Assembly: GCF_938045775.1 (NCBI RefSeq)
Contig: NZ_CALIBH010000206.1
Location: 1 to 28,348 of the forward strand
Reading direction: 5' to 3'
Length of the DNA: 28,348 bases
Origin: an uncultured Campylobacter sp.
GTDB lineage: Bacteria > Campylobacterota > Campylobacteria > Campylobacterales > Campylobacteraceae
This document shows positions 1 to 7,897 of the stretch, one piece after another; within the stretch, counting starts at the first letter, position 1; the number at the start of each line of letters is the position of its first letter. A program made the translations under genes and the position numbers. Under the pieces are notes generated by a model. It was given only the letters and a program-made list of their open reading frames with translations, searched no databases and was not told where the DNA came from.

Positions 1-1
1 G

Positions 2-193
2 TTTAGCGGAGATGCTAAAGCATCTACTATGGGACTTGACGCTCCTAAGCCTAGCCTAAAAGGCTCAACCGGAGTATTTGAAGCAGGCTATAAATACGAT
101 AGCAAAAACCTTATCTTTAGCCTAGGAGGCAAGGGCTACGTAGGCAAAACAAGAGGTGCGGCTATCAATGCAGGGTTTGAGATTATGTTTTAA
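2..193 (+). CDS. C-terminal end of an autotransporter-type outer-membrane beta-barrel protein (5' truncated by window)
   Basis: The first 63 codons are open from the window edge to a TAA at 191-193. The residues alternate in the way of outer-membrane beta strands (GVFEAGYKYDSKNLIFSLGG, then GYVGKTRGAAINAGFEIMF) and the protein ends on a terminal phenylalanine. An aromatic last residue after an alternating strand is the typical C-terminal signal of autotransporter barrels recognised by the BAM machinery. The passenger and most of the barrel lie outside the window, so its function cannot be read. A strong hairpin terminator follows 66 bases later, which supports this as the true 3' end of the transcript. 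Another barrel family with a C-terminal Phe is possible. Confidence 0.7.
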   Translation, partial: FSGDAKASTMGLDAPKPSLKGSTGVFEAGYKYDSKNLIFSLGGKGYVGKTRGAAINAGFEIMF

Positions 194-259
194 ATTTTTA
201 TAGATGCGTAAGCCCTAGCTTGCACATCTATAAAATTTCAGATCCTATACTTAATTTCA

Positions 260-286
260 GGGGCGGGAGATTTCTCGCCCCTTTTT
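260..286 (+). terminator. Rho-independent terminator of the barrel protein gene
   Basis: GGGGCGGGA pairs with TCTCGCCCC (nine pairs including one G-U) around a four-base loop and is followed directly by five T residues. It lies 66 bases after the stop of the upstream plus-strand gene. Confidence 0.85.
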
Positions 287-303
287 AAATTTAGATGCTA
301 CGC

Positions 304-422
304 ATATGATCCCGTTTGCGGCGCATAAAGAGACCATCGATCTTGCAATGCAAAACGGGATAAATTTAGTAGCTCTGCTCTTATGCGATAATGATCTTAT
401 TAAACGCGCCGTATCCGCCCGC
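304..422 (+). pseudogene. Decayed internal fragment of a P1B-type ATPase, paralogous to the gene at 18994-21075
   Basis: The frame from 306 reads MIPFAAHKETIDLAMQNG. The intact ATPase in this window reads MISFAAHEQTIDLAMQKG at residues 479-496. Counting by eye, 14 of 18 residues and 48 of 54 bases (306-359 against 19641-19588 on the minus strand) are identical. A second short match (RAV-AR, about 405-422) fits the ATPase stretch RAVIAR if about 11 codons were deleted between them, but this part is weak. There is no phosphorylation motif, no membrane segment and no clear ribosome binding site. The open frame that continues to 500 is not like anything I recognise. I read it as the remnant of a second ATPase copy, lost by deletion or left by an old rearrangement. 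Confidence 0.75.
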
Positions 423-720
423 ACAAAATTTTACGGCAAGCGCCACAAGACAATTCATAAAATTCTACGCTTTCTATGCCACTTTAAAATTCCTCAATAA
501 GAAAGAATTTAGGCTCAATTCGCAGAGGAATTTCATAGTCTGCCTTATTTTTAAAGAACTGGCGTAATCTTAGGTTCTTTTACCAAAGCTAAAAAAGCTT
601 GTCAAAGCAGCAATACCATCATTATTGGCTTTATTGCTAAGGCCGGTGCCTTTTATTTATATCCTACGCTTTATATTTTAAAAGTGAAGCTACGAAATTT
701 CGAAGTAAAAGTGAAATTAT

Positions 721-842
721 ATAAGAAAGATCCCGCAAAACCTAAAATTATAAAATTTTAAAACTGCTTGTCTTAGAATTTATAAGCAAAATTTCGCAAG
801 GCCTAAATTTCTAAAATTTTAAAATTCCATGTCTTAGAATTT
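721..842 (+). repeat. Two head-to-tail copies of a 61-nt unit
   Basis: Copies 721-781 and 782-842 align end to end without any gap. By my count 50 of 61 bases are identical. Blocks TAAAATTTTA (at +31) and TCTTAGAATTT (at the 3' end) are unchanged. The unit has no coding frame in common between copies. Confidence 0.75.
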
Positions 843-868
843 CAAATTTCAACTTACGCTTCTCATTA

Positions 869-927
869 AGATTTAGGCTAAATTTAAATTTTAGACAATG
901 AAATTTTAAAATTCTGCGCCTAAATCT
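869..927. repeat. Inverted repeat with arms AGATTTAGGC / GCCTAAATCT, overlapping an inverted partner of the 61-nt unit
   Basis: The ten-base arms at 869-878 and 918-927 are perfectly complementary. The interior also contains self-complementary AAATTT words, so a long imperfect hairpin is possible. From 886 the sequence AGACAATGAAATTTTAAAAT resembles the reverse complement of the 3' half of the 782-842 unit, apart from small indels. Confidence 0.5.
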
Positions 928-1270
928 TGCCTGCGAATTTTAAAATTACCCAGCGCAGTTTCGATCGTTCGCTTCAAAGATGCGACCTGTTATAAAAATA
1001 AAGCCTACTCTACGCAAAACAAGTCTTGGCGCGCTTTGCTTTAGCTACACAAAGCCTTAAATTTAAACCTTGACGGCAGGTAAATCTAACTGCTCGCGAT
1101 TATAGAATTTTAAGCGGTATTCATAGCGTTGCAAACCCTACCTTTCTTATAATTTTATAGTTTGGTAAACGGGTTATACAAACGAACGGTCTATAAGTTT
1201 AAGATCTACTTTTTCGCAATTTGATACTAATAGAAAATATTTGATATCTCGTTAAGCTATGGGTTTGAGC

Positions 1271-1945
1271 CTATTTTTTCGTGATTTTATAGAGTAAATT
1301 TCCAATGCTTTGGATTATCTGCACGAGCACGATCAGGATTACGACGGTATATGCCATTATATCGGGGCGGAAGCGCTGAAAGCCATAGCGGATCGCCACG
1401 TCGCCGAGCCCGCCGCCGCCGACCGTGCCTGCCATCGCCGTAAATCCGATGATGACGATGAGCGTGAGCGTAATCGCACCGATGATACTAGGCAGCGCCT
1501 CGACGAACATCACTCGAAAGATTATCTGCGTCTTGCTCGCGCCGAAGCTCTTCGCCGCCTCGATCACGCCGCTATCGACCTCCAGCAGAGCGCTTTCGAT
1601 GAGCCGCGCGATAAAAGGTGCCGAGCCGATAGTAAGCGGTACGATCGCTGCGGTGGTGCCGATGCTCGTGCCCACAAGAAGCTTCGTAAGCGGAAAGAGC
1701 ACGATCAGCAAAATTATAAACGGGAAGCTTCGCAGCGTGTTTATCACGACGTCCAGCACGGCGTAAACGATGCGGTTTTCGCAAAGTCCGCCGCGGCGCG
1801 TAAGGATAAGCACGATCGCAAGCACGAGCCCCAAAATAAACGCCAAAGCCGTGCTTACGAAGGTCATATACAGCGTCTCCAGCGTCGCGTTTAGTAGCAG
1901 CTTCGGAATCACTCCGCTAAAAAAATTTTGTATCCATTCTATCAT
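1271..1945 (-). CDS. metI: D-methionine ABC transporter permease MetI, orphan gene
   Basis: This is a MetI-type inner-membrane permease, which in the MetNIQ importer forms the methionine channel and docks on the ATPase MetN. The 224 residues hold about five membrane segments. The family pattern RSFPFIILLI is at 72-81 and VGTSIGTTAAIVPLTIG at 91-107. The cytoplasmic EAA loop starts at residue 129 (EAAKSFGA) and ends at EALP (149-152). The length is normal for MetI. The start is an ATG with AAAGGA eight bases upstream. Odd context: metN and metQ normally flank metI, but neither is present in this window; 258 bases separate it from the upstream ubiD-type gene and about 1 kb downstream is geneless. 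Either partners lie elsewhere or this is a left-over copy. Confidence 0.9.
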   Translation of the reverse strand: MIEWIQNFFSGVIPKLLLNATLETLYMTFVSTALAFILGLVLAIVLILTRRGGLCENRIVYAVLDVVINTLRSFPFIILLIVLFPLTKLLVGTSIGTTAAIVPLTIGSAPFIARLIESALLEVDSGVIEAAKSFGASKTQIIFRVMFVEALPSIIGAITLTLIVIIGFTAMAGTVGGGGLGDVAIRYGFQRFRPDIMAYTVVILIVLVQIIQSIGNLLYKITKK

Positions 1946-2067
1946 TTATATCCTTTCAATTTGCGCCCTTTTGCGCTATATCGAGCTTTTTTGCCACTTT
2001 AAAATTTTTGAAATTTTAAAATTTCGCTGCAGCAAATTTTTCGCCTTAAAATTTTAACCCTCGCATG

Positions 2068-2094
2068 GCGATAAATTTTATAAAATTTTATCGC
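2068..2094. repeat. Palindrome between metI and the UbiD-type gene
   Basis: GCGATAAA...TTTATCGC arms form a near-perfect hairpin of about 13 pairs with a one-base bulge and almost no loop. It lacks a T-run on the minus strand, so it is not a standard terminator for the operon that ends at 2204. The rest of the 1946-2203 spacer is AAATTT-rich sequence without a gene. Confidence 0.45.
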
Positions 2095-2203
2095 TTCGAG
2101 CCAGTAAATTTAGATGAAATTCCATCTAAATTTAACGCGCGACCTAAAACCAAAGCTATAAATTTTAAAATTTCAAATCCGCGCCAAGTTTCGCCCCGCG
2201 CCC

Positions 2204-4039
2204 TCACAAAATTTCAAATTTCTTAAATAGTTCGGGCTCATCCTGCACGATGCCGCGCTCTATGAGGCTTGCTACGACTTCGCGGCTACAGAGCGTCTCC
2301 TGCGGCCACCGGCGCGTATAGCCCTCCCACTCGTGCTTGCTCGTAGCATCGATGCAGATACGATCATTCTGCGCCACAAACACGTCGCGCAGCGCATCGA
2401 TACTATTTACGATGCGCCAAACGCTCATATAGAGGTTGCTCGCGTCGTTTCTCGCATCGGTAAAAATCAAAATTTTAAAATGCTCGCTAAATTTCAAAAT
2501 CCGCCGCCAGCTCCGCTCTACGAGCTCTTTTTTGTCTATGTTTATCAACACGAGCGGGTTTTTCGTATCGCAAAAGTGCTGCTTAAGCGCCAAAATAGCG
2601 GACTCCTCGCTTTGAAATTTCGCTAGCAGCTCCTCATCGCTTAAAATTTGCGGCGCCTGCGAGCTTAAATCAACCGTCACATCGATACCGAGCTTGCCGC
2701 CGAAGCAGGAGTTCGGGCTTGCGTGATCGAGCTGATCGCACACACCCTCGCTAAAAACGAGGCTGCGCGCGCCTATGCGGTTTAGGACATACTTCGTAAG
2801 CGCTTCATACTCATCTAAACTCGGCGCGTCCTGCGGCACGAAAACGGCGTGTTTGACGAAGCTCATCTGCCCCACGCCCCAAAACGCGTGCATGATTTGT
2901 TTGGCAGCAGCTGGGTAGCGCACGGCGATCTTAGCCAAAATCAAATTGTGAAATACGCCGTTTTCGGGCATTTTATAATCGATCAGATCGGGCGCGCTCG
3001 TGCGAAACAGCGGCAAAAAGATCCGCTCGGTCGCGTACCCCATAAATTTATCCTCAAGCGGCGGCTTGCCGACGACGGTGGCGTGAAATACGGGCGCGCG
3101 CTTGTGCGTGATCGCGCTAACCTCCATCACCGGGAATGGCTCTACCGGCGTGTAATATCCGGTATGATCGCCGAAAGGCCCCTCCGGCTCGCTTACTGCG
3201 GGATCTACAAAGCCCTCGATCACGTAGTCCGCATCGGCGGGAACGTAAATTTCATTCGTAAGCGATTTTACGAGACGAGCGGGGCTGCGACGGATGAAGC
3301 CGTAAAGCAGCAGCTCAAAAATCCCCTTCGGCAGCGGTGCCTGTCCGCACCAGATATAGAGCGGATCGCCGCCGATCGCCACGGATACGGGCATCTTGCG
3401 CCCCGCTTTGCGGTATTCGTCAAAAAAGCCAGCGCCGTCTTTGTGTATCTGCCAGTGTATCCCCAAGCGGTCGCGCCCGTAAATTTGCAGGCGGTACATG
3501 CCGAGATTTTGCGTTTGCGAGTTCAGATCCTTCGTATAAACCTGCCCCATCGTGATGAACGCGCCGCCATCATTCTCCCAGGTCTTAAGCACAGGAAGCT
3601 CGCCCAAATCGACATCGGCGCCCAGATGCGCGACCTGCTGGCACTCGCCGCGACCGCTAAGGCGCTTTACAAAAATTTTACGCAGTGAGATTAAGTGCGC
3701 TAAAAAATCAAGCTTTTCGCCGAAGCTTTGCGGACGTTTCGGCTTTAGCAGACTCTCAATCTCGGCGACGATCTCGTCAGGTTCGCGACCGAGGATTAAA
3801 TTTAACGCCTCGAAGGAGCCGAAAATATTGGTTAGCACCGGCGGCATCCGTTTGCCCTGCGCGTTTTGCACGTTCGTAAAAAGCAGCGCCTGCGAGCGCT
3901 CTTTCTTGACCTCGATGTAGCTTGCGTGCGCGATCTCAAGCTCCGTGCCGATCTGCTCCTTTACCTCGCGCAATAGCCCGTTTTCGTAAAGCCTCTTTAT
4001 CCAAAAATTTCCGTTTAAAATTTCATCAAAGCTCTGCAT
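2204..4039 (-). CDS. ubiD: UbiD-family decarboxylase, menaquinone (futalosine) pathway type
   Basis: This is a prenylated-FMN-dependent decarboxylase of the UbiD family. In organisms with the futalosine route the UbiD homologue (also called MqnL) decarboxylates a dihydroxynaphthoate intermediate in menaquinone synthesis. Visible motifs are NLGMYRLQ (178-185, likely cofactor-binding Arg183), HWQIHKDG (195-202), SPARLVKSLTNE (252-263), and the signature EGPFGDHTGYYTP (286-298) with candidate catalytic acids Glu286 and Asp291. The 611 residues are in the range of the long menaquinone subgroup. It starts nine bases after the gene before it, with AAAGGC-type ribosome binding, and is the last gene of the 9853-2204 unit. 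MqnE at 11744-12826 makes the pathway assignment more likely. Use of ubiquinone synthesis instead is unlikely in Campylobacterota. Confidence 0.9.
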   Translation of the reverse strand: MQSFDEILNGNFWIKRLYENGLLREVKEQIGTELEIAHASYIEVKKERSQALLFTNVQNAQGKRMPPVLTNIFGSFEALNLILGREPDEIVAEIESLLKPKRPQSFGEKLDFLAHLISLRKIFVKRLSGRGECQQVAHLGADVDLGELPVLKTWENDGGAFITMGQVYTKDLNSQTQNLGMYRLQIYGRDRLGIHWQIHKDGAGFFDEYRKAGRKMPVSVAIGGDPLYIWCGQAPLPKGIFELLLYGFIRRSPARLVKSLTNEIYVPADADYVIEGFVDPAVSEPEGPFGDHTGYYTPVEPFPVMEVSAITHKRAPVFHATVVGKPPLEDKFMGYATERIFLPLFRTSAPDLIDYKMPENGVFHNLILAKIAVRYPAAAKQIMHAFWGVGQMSFVKHAVFVPQDAPSLDEYEALTKYVLNRIGARSLVFSEGVCDQLDHASPNSCFGGKLGIDVTVDLSSQAPQILSDEELLAKFQSEESAILALKQHFCDTKNPLVLINIDKKELVERSWRRILKFSEHFKILIFTDARNDASNLYMSVWRIVNSIDALRDVFVAQNDRICIDATSKHEWEGYTRRWPQETLCSREVVASLIERGIVQDEPELFKKFEIL

Positions 4040-4048
4040 CCGCTGCCT

Positions 4049-5038
4049 TTAAAAAAATAGATTTTTTTCTTGCGGTTTTTGATTTAGAAGCTGCAAGATC
4101 GCGCTCTTCTCCGCAAAAACCAGCGCGTAGTGAAACTCGGGCAGACTCTTTAGCGCGCTTAGCTTATTGAAGCGAAAGTCGATCTTAGTGCCGTCTAGGC
4201 GATCCTCCCAGCTGGCGCAGACGATAATTTTTTCGCGGAATTTTGCCCGCAAAAACTCCGCCTCGCGCGCAAAAAGCCCAGGATCGCTCTCGGCGATAAA
4301 GGCGCGGTAGCTTCCGCCAAGCGAACTGACGTTAAAAAATCTATCCACAAAAATCGGCTCGAAATGTCCGAATGCGCTTAAGTTTTGAAATTTAAAGGGT
4401 ATGTTTTTGCGCGAGAGATACTCGATCACGCCGCATAGCTCGGGTAAAAACAGCTGCGGAAAGATTAAGTTTGAGTAATAAAGCCCGCCAAAAACGAAGC
4501 TGTTATAAAATATCGAGCCGCCGTAAAGCAGCCTAAAATCGTCGCTCGCAGGAACCCGGACGGGCGAGATACCGAGGCTTTGCAGAAGATCGCCGTCGGT
4601 GGTAAAGTAGGTATTTTTCTCTTTGGCATTCAGCAGGCTGATGAAAAGCTCGCCCTTGCTGCGCGGCGCAAACATCAAATTTTTCGGCACGCTCGTGTAG
4701 CGCAGGATCTCGCTTTGCACTTCGTTTATCAGCACGAAGCCGTGACGCCACGTCTCACCCAGAAATTTTATCAGTCGCACTAGCGCCGAGCATAAATTTT
4801 CGACCTTGATAAAGGCGATCTCGTCGTTAAGCGGCTTGAAATTGTTATCGAAAATGATCGCGTACGCGCCGTTATCGATCGCGGTGCGCACGTCACGCTC
4901 GTTTGCGCCAAGTGCTATGAAAGCACCCTTTTTCGCGACCTTTGCGGGTTCGATCGCAAAGCTCTCGACAGCGGAGATCGCGGGATTATTTAGCATCGTT
5001 CCGTTTACGATACGGGTTAAATTTAATAAATTTACCAT
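4049..5038 (-). CDS. Mur-ligase-like protein lacking the ATP-binding P-loop
   Basis: I do not recognise a named gene. Residues 36-66 (KKGAFIALGANERDVRTAIDNGAYAIIF in part) match the pattern of the N-terminal UDP-binding domain of MurE/MurF ligases, in which a 'FxALxGxxxDG...AIxxGA' stretch binds the nucleotide-sugar substrate. No GxxGKT/S P-loop follows where MurF would have one, and the total length (329 residues) is about two thirds of a MurF. No membrane segment or signal peptide is seen. The ATG overlaps the stop of the upstream gene by one base (TAATG), so translation is probably coupled. It could be a catalytically inactive, regulatory or substrate-binding relative of MurF; its real role is unknown. 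The open frame on the opposite strand is a shadow. Confidence 0.75.
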   Translation of the reverse strand: MVNLLNLTRIVNGTMLNNPAISAVESFAIEPAKVAKKGAFIALGANERDVRTAIDNGAYAIIFDNNFKPLNDEIAFIKVENLCSALVRLIKFLGETWRHGFVLINEVQSEILRYTSVPKNLMFAPRSKGELFISLLNAKEKNTYFTTDGDLLQSLGISPVRVPASDDFRLLYGGSIFYNSFVFGGLYYSNLIFPQLFLPELCGVIEYLSRKNIPFKFQNLSAFGHFEPIFVDRFFNVSSLGGSYRAFIAESDPGLFAREAEFLRAKFREKIIVCASWEDRLDGTKIDFRFNKLSALKSLPEFHYALVFAEKSAILQLLNQKPQEKNLFF

Positions 5039-5868
5039 TACGACTTCCCTGCGGCGGAGCTTTTGGCGGACGCGCTCTTTGAGGCGCGGCGCGGCTGCTT
5101 TGCGGTAGATGCGAAGGTTGCGCCGGACGCGGCGGCGTCTTTTGCGGCGATTACGGCAGGTGCGGCAGTATTTTTTACGATGCGGCGAGATTTTGCGCTC
5201 CGAGAGGCATTTTTAGCCGCTGCCGATTTTACGCTAGCTGCGGAAATTTTATTTTGCGCTGCGTTTTTTACGGACGCGGATTTTGCGACAGATACAGAAG
5301 CTGTGCCTACTGCGATACTTTTAGCGGTCGATGCAGGTTTTGCGACAGATGCGGGTTTTTTAGCGAGCGGAGATCTTTTTGCGGGCGCACTTTTTGTCGC
5401 TGCGTTTTTTTTAGCAGAGGCGCTTTTGGAAAGCAAGGCGTCTTTTTTGACATTCGCGCTAGAAACATCTGCCGTGCGCTTTCTGTGCGGCGCGGCGTTT
5501 GTATTAGAATTCTCGCCATCCGCGCTTGCGCGCTTTTTCGAGCGCTCATCCGCAAGCTTATCGGTGCGCGAAAATGAGCGCACGACCGCGCGCGCGCCGA
5601 GTTTTGCACATTTTAAAGCGGCGGACTTCGACAGCTCGCGAATTCCGAATGTTAAAATTTTACGCGCCGCAAATTTCAAAACTACGGGCGCACCGAGCTT
5701 CAGCGCTAAGAGTGCCGCGCATACAAGCCCGCCCGCGCCGATCTTTGCGGCAAGTGAGGAGTTGCGGCAAAGCTTTAAAATTTTATCCGAAGCGGCGCTT
5801 TTTTGCGCGCAGAGCCCAGCCGCACCGCAGATAGCGAGCTTCGAAGCCTTGCGCGCTAGAGCCTTCAT
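5038..5868 (-). CDS. Ala/Lys/Ser-rich protein with a histone-H1-like tail
   Basis: This gene has no family I recognise. The N-terminal part (residues 1-95) has Cys/Ala-rich helices and a hydrophobic segment at about 44-66 (IGAGGLVCAALLALKLGAPVV). From about residue 110 to 276 it is low-complexity and built from Ala, Lys, Ser, Thr and Pro with repeats such as AKKPASVAKPAS and SAKSSAAGK, much like the tails of bacterial H1-like proteins and AlgP. The tail is strongly basic. Its start lies two bases after the metG stop, and its stop overlaps the next start, so it is embedded in a translated operon. A 283-codon frame on the opposite strand exists only because this codon set reads open backwards. 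A membrane-anchored protein with a polycationic tail (binding DNA, RNA, polyphosphate or cell wall) is possible but speculative. Confidence 0.8.
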   Translation of the reverse strand: MKALARKASKLAICGAAGLCAQKSAASDKILKLCRNSSLAAKIGAGGLVCAALLALKLGAPVVLKFAARKILTFGIRELSKSAALKCAKLGARAVVRSFSRTDKLADERSKKRASADGENSNTNAAPHRKRTADVSSANVKKDALLSKSASAKKNAATKSAPAKRSPLAKKPASVAKPASTAKSIAVGTASVSVAKSASVKNAAQNKISAASVKSAAAKNASRSAKSRRIVKNTAAPAVIAAKDAAASGATFASTAKQPRRASKSASAKSSAAGKS

Positions 5869-5870
5869 CG

Positions 5871-7868
5871 CTAACCTACGATCGCGCCGTTTTTTACGGG
5901 CGCGAGAGTGCTAAGCAGCGTAAGGCTGCCGTCCTCGGCGCTTAAAATCATACCCTCGCTGCTATATTTAAAAATTTTAGCGGGTTTTAAATTTGCCAGC
6001 ACGCAGATCTGCTTGCCGACAAGCGCGGCGGGATCGTAAAATTTCGCGATACCGCTTATGATTTGACGCGGCTTCTCCTCGCCCAAATCGATCATAAATC
6101 GCAGTAGCTTCTCGCTGCCCTCAATGTTTTCGCACTCCAAAATCATGCCGACTTTTATAACGCACTTTTTAAAATCGTCGATTTTAATTTGCGCTTCAGG
6201 TGCCGCGCCTTTGGCTTCTTGCGCCGTAGCGCTTGAACCGGAGGCGTTCGCGTTTAAGCTTAGCGCGCCTTTTGCCGCGGCATCTGCGCCCGAACAGCTT
6301 GTAGAATTTACAGCGCCATCCAGTCTATCGTAGTCCGCCTTCGGCATCAGCTCGTGATCGATCTTGGTAAAAAGCGGCTCGCACGGCTTAGCCTTAAAAT
6401 CTAAAATTTCGCCGCGAATCACTAGCTTTTCATAAAGCGACGTGGATATTTCAAAGCCTAGCGTGTCTGCGATACGTGCCGCCGTCTTCGGCATCGCAGG
6501 GCTTAGCAGCACGGCAACTTTAGCCAAAATATTTGCGACCAATGCGACGAGAGCCAACGCCTTAGCCTGCTCGCCGTTTTTCATCAAATTCCACGGCTCG
6601 TATTTCGCGATCGAAGCGTTCGCAAGAGCAAGCGCCCTCCAAAGCTCCTCCAAGTATCTATTGGTAGCGACCTCTTCAAGCGCGCTAAGTGCGGCGCTTA
6701 GATAGGAGTTTGCTTCCTCTATCTCGGCGGTGAAAAATTTCATCACGTCTTTGGAATTTATGACGTAATCCGAGTATTTTGCGCTCATGCCGACGATGCG
6801 GCTGAGCAGATTTCCAAGCTCGTTGGCAAGCTCGGAATTTATGCGGTTGATGATCGCTTTTTGCGAAAAATCGCCGTCTTGGCCGAACGGCACCTCGCGC
6901 AACAAGAAATAGCGAAATTGCTCCAGCCCGTAGGCGTTTGCGACCTCGCGCGGATCCACGACGTTGCCCAGGCTCTTGCTCATCTTTTTGCCGTCGCGCG
7001 TCCACCAGCCGTGAGCTGCGATGCTGCGTGGCATATTTAGTCCCAGGCTCATCAAAAACGCAGGCCAATAAACGGCGTGAAAGCGCAAAATGTCCTTGCC
7101 TACGATATGCAGCGCGTCGCTCCAATACTCCATCCGCTCGCCGCCCGCGCAAAATCCAAGCGAGCTGAGATAATCCATCAGCGCGTCCAGCCATACGTAA
7201 ATCACGTGCTTCGAATCGTTCAGCTCGGGCGGAATTTTAATACCCCAATCAAAACCCGTTCTCGTGATCGAAAGATCTTTTAGTCCGCTTTTTACGAAGC
7301 TTACGACCTCGTTTTTTTTGCCTAGAGGAAGGATGCACTTTTCATCCTCGTACCATTTCAAAAGCCGCTCTGCGTAGGTGCTAAGCCTGAAAAAATAGCT
7401 CTCCTCTTTTAAAATTTTAGTCTTTTTGCCGCAGTCGGGGCAATACTCGCCGTCGATTAGCTGAGCGGAAGGGAAAAAACTCTCGCAGCTTACGCAGTAG
7501 TTGCCCTCGTATTCGCCCTTATAAATGTCGCCCTTTTCATACATCTTGCGAAATACGTTTTGCACCGCCGCCTCATGCGCGGCATCGGTAGTGCGCGAAA
7601 ACATATCGTAGCTGATGTCAAACTCGTCCCACAGGTCTTTAAATTTAGCGCTCACGCCGTCTGCGTACTGCTTTGGGCTCTGAGCATGTTTGGCCGCGGC
7701 CTCCTCGATCTTTTGGCCGTGCTCGTCGGTGCCCGTTTTAAAAAACACCTCGTGCCCTTGCAGGCGGTAAAATCTAGCCATCGTATCGGCGATGATCGTC
7801 GTGTATGCGTGACCGATGTGCGGGACGTCGTTTACGTAATAAATCGGCGTCATTATGTATTTTTTCAT
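5871..7868 (-). CDS. metG: Methionyl-tRNA synthetase with C-terminal tRNA-binding domain
   Basis: This class I enzyme charges tRNA-Met. HIGH is at 17-20 (PHIGHAYT) and KMSKS at 295-299. Two zinc-type pairs, C125/C128 and C143/C146, form one knuckle as in the MetG2-type (single zinc) enzymes. The anticodon-binding helical domain follows, and residues 561-665 are an OB-fold tRNA-binding domain (CVIKVGMILE..., ISGIAKFYDP..., NLKPAKI) that dimerises the protein. Between them, 519-560 is an Ala/Ser/Gly-rich linker unlike the rest, probably a flexible insertion. An AAGGAG ribosome site lies directly before the ATG. The gene lies 29 bases after the pseudopilin gene and two bases before the Ala/Lys-rich gene. 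Confidence 0.97.
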   Translation of the reverse strand: MKKYIMTPIYYVNDVPHIGHAYTTIIADTMARFYRLQGHEVFFKTGTDEHGQKIEEAAAKHAQSPKQYADGVSAKFKDLWDEFDISYDMFSRTTDAAHEAAVQNVFRKMYEKGDIYKGEYEGNYCVSCESFFPSAQLIDGEYCPDCGKKTKILKEESYFFRLSTYAERLLKWYEDEKCILPLGKKNEVVSFVKSGLKDLSITRTGFDWGIKIPPELNDSKHVIYVWLDALMDYLSSLGFCAGGERMEYWSDALHIVGKDILRFHAVYWPAFLMSLGLNMPRSIAAHGWWTRDGKKMSKSLGNVVDPREVANAYGLEQFRYFLLREVPFGQDGDFSQKAIINRINSELANELGNLLSRIVGMSAKYSDYVINSKDVMKFFTAEIEEANSYLSAALSALEEVATNRYLEELWRALALANASIAKYEPWNLMKNGEQAKALALVALVANILAKVAVLLSPAMPKTAARIADTLGFEISTSLYEKLVIRGEILDFKAKPCEPLFTKIDHELMPKADYDRLDGAVNSTSCSGADAAAKGALSLNANASGSSATAQEAKGAAPEAQIKIDDFKKCVIKVGMILECENIEGSEKLLRFMIDLGEEKPRQIISGIAKFYDPAALVGKQICVLANLKPAKIFKYSSEGMILSAEDGSLTLLSTLAPVKNGAIVG

Positions 7869-7897
7869 TATTCTCCTTAAGCGTTTCTACCGTAATT

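Larger units (their letters stand above)
423..1270. other. Geneless spacer rich in AAATTT words
   Basis: This stretch holds no supportable gene. A plus-strand frame from about 554 to 762 is open (GSFTKAKKACQSS..., then a hydrophobic stretch) but has no start codon and no recognisable match. The spacer is dominated by short TAAAATTTTAAA-type words, and includes the 61-nt tandem repeat at 721-842 and an inverted partner at 886-927. It lies downstream of both the barrel gene terminator and metI, so it probably holds no essential promoter. Together with the ATPase scrap it looks like a zone of gene decay. Confidence 0.6.

Noticed and set aside
554..762. Open plus-strand frame with a hydrophobic stretch in the first spacer
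   Set aside because: No start codon or ribosome site and no recognisable family; a weak resemblance to the ATPase C-terminus did not hold up at the base level.
1310..1894. 194-codon plus-strand frame opposite metI
   Set aside because: It mirrors a well-supported MetI and has a composition heavy in Asp, Arg and His with no domain.
2068..2094. Palindrome after the UbiD-type gene as a terminator
   Set aside because: There is no T-run on the minus strand and the arms are A/T words with a very small GC part.
5063..5914. Long 283-codon plus-strand open frame opposite the Ala/Lys-rich gene
   Set aside because: It is the reverse reading of a low-complexity Ala/Lys/Ser codon set; the minus-strand frame is the one coupled to metG and the next gene.
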